This document shows, piece by piece, positions 57,678 through 64,000 of a DNA stretch of 64,000 nt; position 1 is the first letter of the stretch; the number at the start of each line of letters is the position of its first letter. Under the pieces are notes generated by a model. That model did no database searches. It was not told where the DNA came from and saw only the letters and a list, made by a program, of their open reading frames with translations. Source of the stretch: Streptococcus mitis (GTDB lineage Bacteria; Bacillota; Bacilli; Lactobacillales; Streptococcaceae); contig NZ_JALDTZ010000009.1 of the NCBI RefSeq assembly GCF_023109105.1, positions 10,864 through 74,863 on the forward strand, written 5' to 3'. The position numbers and the translations under genes are program-made.

Positions 57678-57706
57678 ATAGTAGCAGATGTAAGCGCTTT
57701 TGTCAA
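57678..57706 (-). promoter_or_regulatory. Promoter with cre-like site of the DUF6574-like gene
   Basis: On the minus strand TTGACA (57701-57706), 17-base spacer, TACTAT (57678-57683). The spacer holds AAAGCGCTTACAT; the palindromic site 57688-57703 fits cre at 14 of 16 positions on either strand. Confidence 0.75.
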
Positions 57707-58614
57707 CGTCTGTTTGGTATGGATACTAGCTCAATATTATTATCAGCTCTAGCAATGAGTTGATCCTTGACATCGGTTTTTTCAGTTTTGTAAGGGTTGC
57801 TTAATTCCGTACCTCTTGATTCAGGCTCTTCTCTTGTGAATTGGTGGATAGAACCATAGTTGCTTGAGATGTCCCAGTTAATTCGTTGGTTCTCTTTCTG
57901 GTCTAGGATGATTCTGAGATACTTTTTGGCAGTCAGTTCAACCTTACCATGGACTTGGATATTTTCAGCGTGGAAGTGCTTCTCTGTTGACTCTAGCTGA
58001 CTATCTGTAAGGTCTGTATCAAAAATATTGACGATATTGGGCGTTGTGAGTTTGCTGTTTTTGATTCGACTTCCTTCAATTCGGAGGAGATAACCATTTG
58101 TATTAAGGGTCGCATTTTCAAGACTAGCATTAGTAATACTAGTTTGTCTACGATTGGCTGAAATGTTGATTCCTTTTAGAGTTCTTCCTTTTGGCAGTTG
58201 GAGGATAACTTCATCAAAACGACTAGAGTAGCTGCTTGCGATATGGAGAATCCCACCAATTCCAGAAGAGAGAAATGGAGTTTCAGACAGTTTCTTATCA
58301 GTGATATTCAGAGTTTTATCGTTGTGATTTGTGACAAGATCATGGTGAGCAGAAAGAGATGGATGGTAAGAAATGTGGATTTGATCATCGAAAGAGTCTG
58401 TGATGGTGAGCGCGTGTTGGTGAAGAGTGATTTCTAGGTTTTCGACTTCCTTGCCAAAGGTCAGCTCTTCCATCCGACTATCATAGACAGGCTCCTTGGA
58501 CATGGCAAGTAGGCTCTTGATCCCGTCAGATTGGATACCTACAAAGAGCAGGATAAATCCGATAACGGTAGTCACCACACCAAAAATGAGAAATCCTTTT
58601 GTCAATTTACGCAT
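57703..58614 (-). CDS. DUF4097-family putative adhesin-like membrane protein
   Basis: A 303-residue protein with an N-terminal membrane helix (about 5-27) and a long beta-solenoid-type outer part (LNTNGYLLRIEGSRIKNSK, KLTTPNIVNIF), the DUF4097 fold found in LiaG-like and other envelope-stress operons. The start (MRKLTKGF) follows GAGGTGATC and overlaps the DUF1700 stop by eight bases. It is the last gene of the padR operon; its end abuts the next promoter. Confidence 0.8.
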   Translation of the reverse strand: MRKLTKGFLIFGVVTTVIGFILLFVGIQSDGIKSLLAMSKEPVYDSRMEELTFGKEVENLEITLHQHALTITDSFDDQIHISYHPSLSAHHDLVTNHNDKTLNITDKKLSETPFLSSGIGGILHIASSYSSRFDEVILQLPKGRTLKGINISANRRQTSITNASLENATLNTNGYLLRIEGSRIKNSKLTTPNIVNIFDTDLTDSQLESTEKHFHAENIQVHGKVELTAKKYLRIILDQKENQRINWDISSNYGSIHQFTREEPESRGTELSNPYKTEKTDVKDQLIARADNNIELVSIPNRR

Positions 58615-59200
58615 GTTGATCACCTCTCTTTCCTTTTTTAAGAACAAATTGCACCAGGCGAACAATGAGTAGACCGAAGAAGCGAGCTATATAGGAAATA
58701 CCTAGTAAGACCAGTGAAGAAGCACCGATAGCCAGTAAACCAGCACCGAAAATCAAGATAAAGGCTGATTTGGCTTGGGCAAGTACAGTGAAACTTTCAA
58801 CTAAAAATAGGAATCCGCAGATGATACCAAGTATGGAAACTGCAAAGAAAGCTAGAATGACAGTCGAAGCAGCCACAAGGATTGCGAATAGGGACACAAG
58901 GATTGCGATTCCAAGAGGAATGCCGATGGGGGCTGCAAGCAAAGCTAACAAGGCGATATGCAAAATTTGTCGGTTATTCTTTTGAGCAGGCGCTTCATTG
59001 ATTTTTTTATCGAGAAGATTTGCTAGAACTTCGTGGGCTGCTTCTTTGGGAGTTCCCAAGCTAGTGATGAGTTCTTCCTCTCCTTCGACTCCAGCATCGT
59101 CAAAGAGTTCCCTGAAATAGTCCATGGCTTCGATGAGGTCAGCTTCAGGTAGTTTCTTGAGATAGAGTTCTAGCTGAGTCAGGTATTCAGTTCTTGTCAT
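58607..59200 (-). CDS. DUF1700 (HAAS-domain) membrane protein
   Basis: A 197-residue protein. The N-terminal HAAS-type helical domain (MTRTEYLTQLELYLKKLPEAD, about 1-60) is followed by four to five membrane spans. DUF1700 proteins are almost always paired with a PadR regulator and a DUF4097 protein, exactly as here. It overlaps padR by 14 bases and the DUF4097 gene by eight. Likely role: sensing or relaying envelope stress, by inference. Confidence 0.85.
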   Translation of the reverse strand: MTRTEYLTQLELYLKKLPEADLIEAMDYFRELFDDAGVEGEEELITSLGTPKEAAHEVLANLLDKKINEAPAQKNNRQILHIALLALLAAPIGIPLGIAILVSLFAILVAASTVILAFFAVSILGIICGFLFLVESFTVLAQAKSAFILIFGAGLLAIGASSLVLLGISYIARFFGLLIVRLVQFVLKKGKRGDQHA

Positions 59201-59513
59201 GGCGGATACTCCCTTCTATGATGCCATTGATGGTGTCTGTATAGAGTGTCCATTCATCTTTTAGAGTCAAGAGCTGCTCTATACCACCATTTGTCAAGGA
59301 GTAGTATTTACGCATGCGACCTTGGAACTCTCTAGAATAGGTTGTTAGAAAGCTATTGCCTTCCAATTTTTTTAGGATAGGATAGAGTGTAGATTCTTTG
59401 ATATTAGCGATCAGCTTAATGGTTTGGCTAATCTCATAACCATAAGAATCCTCTTTTTCCAGTACGGCCAAGATGAGAAATTCAATCAAGGCAGAGGATG
59501 TTGGAAAGTACAT
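59187..59513 (-). CDS. PadR-family transcriptional regulator
   Basis: A 108-residue winged-helix regulator: LIEFLILAVLEKEDSYGYEI at the start, then KESTLYPILKKLEGNSFL and a wing RMRKYYSLT. Short PadR (subfamily 2) proteins repress their own operon. It heads padR-DUF1700-DUF4097. The ATG follows GGAGGTTTCCC. Its -35 appears to come from the BOX element upstream. Confidence 0.9.
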   Translation of the reverse strand: MYFPTSSALIEFLILAVLEKEDSYGYEISQTIKLIANIKESTLYPILKKLEGNSFLTTYSREFQGRMRKYYSLTNGGIEQLLTLKDEWTLYTDTINGIIEGSIRHDKN

Positions 59514-59532
59514 GGGAAACCTCCTTTTCTAA

Positions 59533-59561
59533 TGTATAATACTCTTCGAAAATCTCTTCAA
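59533..59561 (-). promoter_or_regulatory. padR operon promoter using BOX sequence for its -35
   Basis: On the minus strand TTGAAG (59556-59561, inside boxA), 17-base spacer, TATACA (59533-59538, just outside BOX), about 20 bases before the ATG. Confidence 0.55.
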
Positions 59562-59690
59562 ACCACGTCAACGTCGCCTTGCCGTAGATATATGTAACTG
59601 ACTTCGTCAGTCTTATCTACAACCTCAAAGCAGTGCTTTGAGCAACCTGCGGTTAGGTTCCTAGTTTGCTCTTTGATTTTCATTGAGTAT
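59538..59690 (+). repeat. BOX element (A-B-C), full
   Basis: BoxA from AATACTCTTCGAAAATC, one 45-base boxB, boxC ending TTTTCATTGAGTAT. It lies immediately upstream of the padR operon. Confidence 0.93.
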
Positions 59691-59778
59691 AAGATTTTTA
59701 TATATAATTTTTCTACACATACATTGTACATCTAAATGAAAGCCCTGTCAAGAGAAATGTGTAAAATTTTTATATATA

Positions 59779-59806
59779 AAAAACTTCTAGGTAAAACTAG
59801 AAGTTT
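59779..59806 (-). terminator. Intrinsic terminator after the MFS exporter
   Basis: AAACTTCTAG and CTAGAAGTTT pair across a short loop; on the minus strand TTTTTATATA follows. 59691-59778 shows no gene. Confidence 0.8.
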
Positions 59807-60971
59807 AGAGGATTTTATCGGCTCTGTCCACTGTAAAGAGGGCCACAGTCATCAGGATATCGACGAGCAAGAGGGCGGCTACAGCTGGTACCCAAGAGTG
59901 AAAAAGGTCAAAACTGTATCCAAAGAGAGTCGGCCCAAAGGCTGCTAGGATATAGCCTCCTGTTTGAGATAAGCCGGACAATTGGGCTGTCTTTTCAGGA
60001 GCGCTTGTCTTGAGTGAAAAGTTGACCATGAGATAAGGGAAGAGGGCGCTGGTTGCGGTTCCGATGAGGAGATGGATAGCAAGCCAGTAAAAGAAATTAC
60101 CGATAGGGAAAAAGAGCATGGAAATACCGACAACACCAGCTAGTGAAACCAGAGTGAGCATGAGCTGACGGTTGCGAGTTGACAAGCTGGTTGTCAGGCT
60201 TGGGATGGTCATGGAAAAAGGAATGCTAATCAGAGAGAAGATAGAAGTCAGTAAGCCAGCCTCGTGACTGGATAGACCTGCATGGATAGCCATGGTAGGT
60301 AGCCAGGTCATAGCGGTGTAAAAGAGCAGGGATTGAAAACCTGCAAAAACAATAACTGCCCAAACCTGTTTATTACGCATGACCTTTGTTTGGCTTTTTT
60401 GTTTGGTTTGTGGAGCCAGTCTGTGATTATAGCGGTGATTTGGGAGCCAGACCAAAAAAGTTGCTAGGCAGAGTAGGGTGAGGAGGATGATGAGTCCTTT
60501 CCAAGAACTGGCTTGTGTAATAGGCACAGCCAGATAGGAAGCCAGAGCTGTTGCAATCCCCATAGAGGTTACATATAAGGTAGTCAGAAAACCAATTTTC
60601 TTTGGTTGATTGGCTTGGATGAGACTAGGAAGCAGAACATTGATGACTGCGATACTTGCCCCAACCATCAAAGTTCCTAGATAGAGCAGGGGCAGATTGA
60701 TTAGTCGAATAAGTGAGCCAATAGTCAAGAAGAAGAGGCTGTAGGTGAAGAGATGCTCCAAGCCGATTTTCTGAGCCAGTCGGGTAGAAAAGAGCGAGAA
60801 GAGGGTAAACATGAGGAGGGGAAGGCTGGTTAGGACACCAAGCGAACTAACTTCTACTCCCAGCCCTTGCGAAATATCTCCCAAAATAATGGGTAAAACA
60901 GTAAAAGGAGTCCGCAAGGAAACACCAATCAGGATAATACCTGGAACAAAAAAGAGTGATTGCTTTTTCAT
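59805..60971 (-). CDS. MFS transporter, CynX/NimT-like
   Basis: A 388-residue transporter with about twelve spans and the CynX/NimT-type pattern (FVPGIILIGVSLRTPFTVLP at the start). Members export nitroimidazole or cyanate or have unknown substrates. The start is ATG at 60971 after GAGGTATTTT. It converges with the padR region and diverges from the glycosyltransferase, so it is a single gene. From memory it matches SP_0101. Confidence 0.85.
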   Translation of the reverse strand: MKKQSLFFVPGIILIGVSLRTPFTVLPIILGDISQGLGVEVSSLGVLTSLPLLMFTLFSLFSTRLAQKIGLEHLFTYSLFFLTIGSLIRLINLPLLYLGTLMVGASIAVINVLLPSLIQANQPKKIGFLTTLYVTSMGIATALASYLAVPITQASSWKGLIILLTLLCLATFLVWLPNHRYNHRLAPQTKQKSQTKVMRNKQVWAVIVFAGFQSLLFYTAMTWLPTMAIHAGLSSHEAGLLTSIFSLISIPFSMTIPSLTTSLSTRNRQLMLTLVSLAGVVGISMLFFPIGNFFYWLAIHLLIGTATSALFPYLMVNFSLKTSAPEKTAQLSGLSQTGGYILAAFGPTLFGYSFDLFHSWVPAVAALLLVDILMTVALFTVDRADKIL

Positions 60972-61125
60972 AAAATACCTCTTCTAGCTGATTTTAATAA
61001 CAGCTTATTTTAAGGCTTTTTCCCTATAATGTCAAGTCAGGTTTTGGGCTTTCAAGATAAAAATAGGAAAGTCTTGAAAATTATGATAAAATAGTGGAAG
61101 GAAATCTATACATTGGAGAAAAACT

Positions 61126-61956
61126 GTGTCTGAAAAGCAAAAAATCAGCGTATTGATGTCGGTCTATATCAAGGAAAATCCGATATTTTTAAAGGATGCT
61201 ATTGAGAGTGTTCAAAATCAGACCTTGAAACCGAGCGAATTGGTTTTGGTTGAGGATGGGCCTTTGACTCCTGAGCTCTATCAGGCATTAGACCAGCTTG
61301 AAGCTGAGTCTGATATTCCAGTGAGACGCTATCCTCTTGAGCAGAATCAAGGTTTGGGTCTGGCTCTTCGACAGGGTGTTTTGCAGTGTCAGTATGATAT
61401 TATTGCCCGTATGGATACGGATGATATAGCTGTTCCAGACCGTTTTGAGAAACAGGTTCAACTAATGGAGAAGGACAACCTCGACCTATTAGGTGGCCAT
61501 ATTGCAGAGTTTATTGATAATCCTGATGAGATTGTTTCCTACCGTCGTGTTCCGACTCAACATGCAGATATTGTGGCTTATCAAAGGATGAGAAGTGCCT
61601 TTAACCACATGACTGTCATGTTCAAGAAGGATATGGTTCTCAAGGCTGGCAATTATGAAGATGGCCTTTATATGGAGGATGACCTCCTCTGGCTCAATAT
61701 GATTGCTGCAGGAGCTAGGACTGGAAATCTGGATCAAATCTTGTGTCAGGTTCGTGTCGGAGCAGGGATGTTTGAGCGTCGTGGGGGACTGCGTTATCTC
61801 AAACTCTATCGTCAAGCTCGTCAGCGGATGCTGAAGCGAGGACAAATTTCTTACATGGAGTATGCCAAGAGTGTTGCGATTCAGATGGTGGTTGCCCTTT
61901 GTCCAGGATTTGTCCGACAGTTTATTTTTATGAAACTGTTAAGAAAAAGCAAGTAA
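61126..61956 (+). CDS. GT2-family glycosyltransferase
   Basis: A 276-residue GT-A enzyme. The N-terminus has VLMSVYIKENPIFLKDAI; the nucleotide-sugar-binding acidic motif is in ARMDTDDIAVPDRF, and a late EDDLLWLNM part gives the catalytic base. The C-terminus may associate with the membrane. The start is GTG at 61126 after TTGGAGAAAA. It is 85 bases before the CapD-like gene, so a polysaccharide or glycolipid product is likely; the acceptor is unknown. Confidence 0.88.
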   Translation: MSEKQKISVLMSVYIKENPIFLKDAIESVQNQTLKPSELVLVEDGPLTPELYQALDQLEAESDIPVRRYPLEQNQGLGLALRQGVLQCQYDIIARMDTDDIAVPDRFEKQVQLMEKDNLDLLGGHIAEFIDNPDEIVSYRRVPTQHADIVAYQRMRSAFNHMTVMFKKDMVLKAGNYEDGLYMEDDLLWLNMIAAGARTGNLDQILCQVRVGAGMFERRGGLRYLKLYRQARQRMLKRGQISYMEYAKSVAIQMVVALCPGFVRQFIFMKLLRKSK

Positions 61957-61989
61957 AAGATTGTAGCAAATCGTAAACTAGAGAAAAAG

Positions 61990-61998
61990 TGTTATAAT
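61990..61998 (+). promoter_or_regulatory. Extended -10 promoter of the CapD-like gene
   Basis: TGT then TATAAT (61993-61998); no clear -35. It suggests that this gene can be expressed independently from the glycosyltransferase. Confidence 0.55.
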
Positions 61999-62041
61999 AA
62001 CAATATAACTATTCAGCTCTTTTAAGGAGGAGTAAATTTCT

Positions 62042-63892
62042 ATGAATAAAAAACTCACAGATTATGTGATTGATCTGGTGGAAATTTTAAATAAACAACA
62101 AAAACAGGTTTTCTGGGGAATATTTGATATTTTGAGTATGGTGGTTTCCATCATTGTATCTTATATCTTATTCTATGGCTTGATTAATCCAACACCTGTT
62201 GACTACATTATCTATACGAGTTTGGCCTTCCTGTTCTATCAATTGATGATTGCATTTTGGGGGTTGAACGCTAGTATTAGTCGTTACAGCAAGATTACGG
62301 ATTTCATGAAAATCTTTTTTGGTGTGACTGTTAGCAGTGTCTTGTCATATAGTATCTGCTATGCCTTCTTGCCCCTCTTTTCAATCCGTTTCATCATTCT
62401 CTTTATCTTGTTGAGTACCTTCTTGATTTTATTGCCACGGATTACTTGGCAGTTAATCTACTCTAAACGCAAACAAGGAAGTGGGGATGGAGAACACCGT
62501 CGGACCTTCTTGATTGGAGCTGGCGATGGTGGAGCTCTCTTTATGAACAGCTACCAACATCCAACTAGTGAATTAGAACTTGTTGGTATTTTGGACAAGG
62601 ATGCTAAGAAAAAGGGTCAAAAGCTTGGTGGTATCCCTGTTTTAGGCTCTTATGACAATCTGCCTGAATTAGCCAAACGCCATCAAATCGAGCGTGTGAT
62701 CGTTGCGATTCCGTCACTTGATCCGTCAGAGTATGAGCGTATCCTGCAGATGTGTAATAAACTGGGTGTCAAATGTTACAAGATGCCTAAGGTTGAAACA
62801 GTTGTTCAGGGACTTCACCAAGCAGGTACTGGGTTCCAAAAAATTGATATTACGGACCTTTTGGGACGTCAGGAAATTCGTCTTGATGAATCGCGTCTGG
62901 GCACAGAACTTACAGGAAAAACAATCTTGGTTACAGGTGCTGGTGGTTCAATCGGTTCTGAAATCTGTCGCCAAGTTAGCCGCTTTAACCCTGAACGCAT
63001 CGTCTTGCTCGGTCATGGGGAAAACTCAATCTACCTTGTTTATCATGAATTGATTCGTAAGTTCCAAGGGATTGATTATGTACCTGTGATTGCGGACATT
63101 CAAGATTATGATCGTCTGTTGCAAGTCTTTGAGCAGTACAAGCCAGCTATTGTTTATCATGCAGCTGCCCACAAGCACGTTCCTATGATGGAGCGCAATC
63201 CCAAAGAAGCCTTTAAAAACAATATCCGCGGAACCTACAATGTTGCTAAGGCTGTTGATGAAGCCAAAGTACCTAAGATGGTTATGATTTCGACAGATAA
63301 GGCGGTTAATCCACCAAATGTTATGGGCGCAACCAAGCGCGTGGCTGAGTTGATTGTTACTGGCTTTAACCAACGTAGCCAATCAACCTACTGTGCAGTT
63401 CGTTTTGGGAACGTTCTTGGGAGCCGTGGTAGTGTCATTCCAGTCTTTGAACGTCAGATTGCTGAGGGTGGGCCTGTAACGGTGACAGACTTCCGCATGA
63501 CCCGTTACTTTATGACTATTCCAGAAGCTAGCCGTCTAGTTATCCATGCTGGTGCTTATGCCAAGGATGGAGAAGTCTTTATCCTTGATATGGGCAAACC
63601 AGTCAAGATTTATGACTTGGCTAAGAAAATGGTCCTTCTAAGTGGACACACTGAAAGCGAAATTCCAATCGTTGAAGTTGGAATCCGCCCAGGCGAAAAA
63701 CTCTACGAAGAACTCTTGGTATCAACCGAACTTGTTGATAATCAGGTTATGGATAAGATTTTCGTTGGTAAGGTAAATGTAATGCCTCTAGAAGCCATCG
63801 ATCAAAAGATTGAAGAGTTCCGAACTCTTAGTGGAGATGAGTTGAAGCAAGCCATTATTGCCTTTGCCAATCAAACCACCCACGTTGAATAA
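62042..63892 (+). CDS. CapD/FlaA1-like nucleotide-sugar 4,6-dehydratase, membrane form
   Basis: A 616-residue protein. Four N-terminal spans (about 20-130) precede a CoA-binding-like Rossmann part (LIGAGDGGALF, about 160-260) and a short-chain dehydrogenase domain with NAD motif VTGAGGSIGSE (about 298-308) and catalytic region STDKAVNPPNVMGATKR. Family members convert UDP-GlcNAc to a 4-keto-6-deoxy sugar for capsule, pilin or glycan synthesis. Ribosome site is AAGGAGGAGTAAATTTCT. From memory it matches SP_0103, outside the main cps locus. Confidence 0.92.
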   Translation: MNKKLTDYVIDLVEILNKQQKQVFWGIFDILSMVVSIIVSYILFYGLINPTPVDYIIYTSLAFLFYQLMIAFWGLNASISRYSKITDFMKIFFGVTVSSVLSYSICYAFLPLFSIRFIILFILLSTFLILLPRITWQLIYSKRKQGSGDGEHRRTFLIGAGDGGALFMNSYQHPTSELELVGILDKDAKKKGQKLGGIPVLGSYDNLPELAKRHQIERVIVAIPSLDPSEYERILQMCNKLGVKCYKMPKVETVVQGLHQAGTGFQKIDITDLLGRQEIRLDESRLGTELTGKTILVTGAGGSIGSEICRQVSRFNPERIVLLGHGENSIYLVYHELIRKFQGIDYVPVIADIQDYDRLLQVFEQYKPAIVYHAAAHKHVPMMERNPKEAFKNNIRGTYNVAKAVDEAKVPKMVMISTDKAVNPPNVMGATKRVAELIVTGFNQRSQSTYCAVRFGNVLGSRGSVIPVFERQIAEGGPVTVTDFRMTRYFMTIPEASRLVIHAGAYAKDGEVFILDMGKPVKIYDLAKKMVLLSGHTESEIPIVEVGIRPGEKLYEELLVSTELVDNQVMDKIFVGKVNVMPLEAIDQKIEEFRTLSGDELKQAIIAFANQTTHVE

Positions 63893-63895
63893 AAA

Positions 63896-63925
63896 AAGAA
63901 AAACGCGTATTATCAAGTCTTGAAT
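63896..63925 (+). repeat. Half of the terminator-like hairpin repeat, copy 3, cut by an IS element
   Basis: GAAAAACGCGTATTATCAAG resembles the left arm of copy 1 (AAAAGCGCATAGTATCAGG). The right arm is missing and the IS terminal repeat starts at 63930. Confidence 0.5.
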
Positions 63926-63929
63926 GTAC

Positions 63930-64000
63930 TGACCCCAAAAAGTTAGACAATTAATTTATCCAAAGGATTTAGTTCTGTATTGCACAGGGCTGAGTCCTTT
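63930..64000 (-). mobile_element. End of an IS3-family insertion sequence
   Basis: The element begins TGACCCCAAAAAGTTAGACA, a typical IS3/IS150-group terminal inverted repeat (TG start, CCCCAAAAAGTTAGAC). It continues beyond the window and carries the 3' end of the transposase on the minus strand. Confidence 0.85.
63956..64000 (-). CDS. IS3-family transposase OrfB, C-terminal end only
   Basis: Read on the minus strand, the last 14 codons give KGLSPVQYRTKSFG and a TAA stop at 63956-63958. This is the usual C-terminal sequence of IS3-family OrfB integrases. The rest, including the DDE residues, is outside the window. Confidence 0.85.
   Translation of the reverse strand, partial: KGLSPVQYRTKSFG

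Noticed and set aside
59736..59948. 70-residue ORF overlapping the MFS terminator
   Set aside because: It crosses a terminator and the end of the convergent MFS gene, with no ribosome site.

Overview
The window is chromosomal DNA from a mitis-group Streptococcus, most likely S. mitis or a close relative of S. pneumoniae. The evidence is moderate-to-low GC, consensus SigA promoters often with extended -10 motifs, five pneumococcal-type BOX elements, a YSIRK/LPXTG surface protein, the dlt and adc operons, and gene blocks that match, from memory, the pneumococcal blocks SP_2199 to SP_2141 and SP_0090 to SP_0103. The two blocks meet near position 50,100, as expected from an inversion around the origin relative to TIGR4. 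No database search was possible.

Layout. 1-2,900: end of a TPP riboswitch, its terminator, and a thiamine-precursor binding protein/ABC transporter operon. 2,960-5,950: CtsR-controlled ctsR-clpC. 6,000-8,720: nadR-pnuC-nrtR (NAD salvage). 8,780-10,070: small membrane protein, a perfect competence (ComX) box with a tiny ORF, a Ser-rich lipoprotein, and a BOX. 10,140-11,980 (minus): dus and hslO. 12,144-17,934: Mga-like regulator and glpK-glpO-glpF. 18,031-19,209: an AT-rich MFS gene. 19,421-24,040: dltXABCD. 24,050-27,620: adcR-adcC-adcB-adcA zinc operon. 27,690-28,000: a compact Fst/par-type type I toxin-antitoxin locus too small for ordinary ORF calling. 28,223-30,255: e(P4)-type acid phosphatase and an SPFH protein.

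30,600-53,790 is a large carbohydrate region. It holds a cytoplasmic GH2 beta-galactosidase and GH29 fucosidase operon, an Rpn-family nuclease gene followed by a free-standing duplicate of its C-terminal half, a large LPXTG protein behind a 15-T homopolymer, then GH92, GH125, GH38, a ROK kinase, GH20 and an NgtS-P1-P2-like ABC importer. Import plus stepwise removal of GlcNAc and mannose residues forms one route for host N-glycans, completed by galactosidase and fucosidase. Several genes have CcpA (cre) sites, so the route is probably glucose-repressed.

54,000-64,000 carries an orphan bacteriocin-immunity gene, trhO, a DUF4299 gene with a perfect cre site, a PadR-DUF1700-DUF4097 envelope-stress-type module, an MFS exporter, a glycosyltransferase and a CapD-like nucleotide-sugar dehydratase. 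The right edge is the terminal inverted repeat and the last 14 codons of an IS3-family transposase.

The strongest leads are: the Rpn gene with an in-frame internal start behind a perfect Shine-Dalgarno and a second stand-alone copy of that fragment (possible nuclease/intragenic antitoxin pair); the type I toxin-antitoxin locus; the poly-T tract that puts the surface-protein ATG out of frame; and the competence box upstream of a 10-codon ORF.
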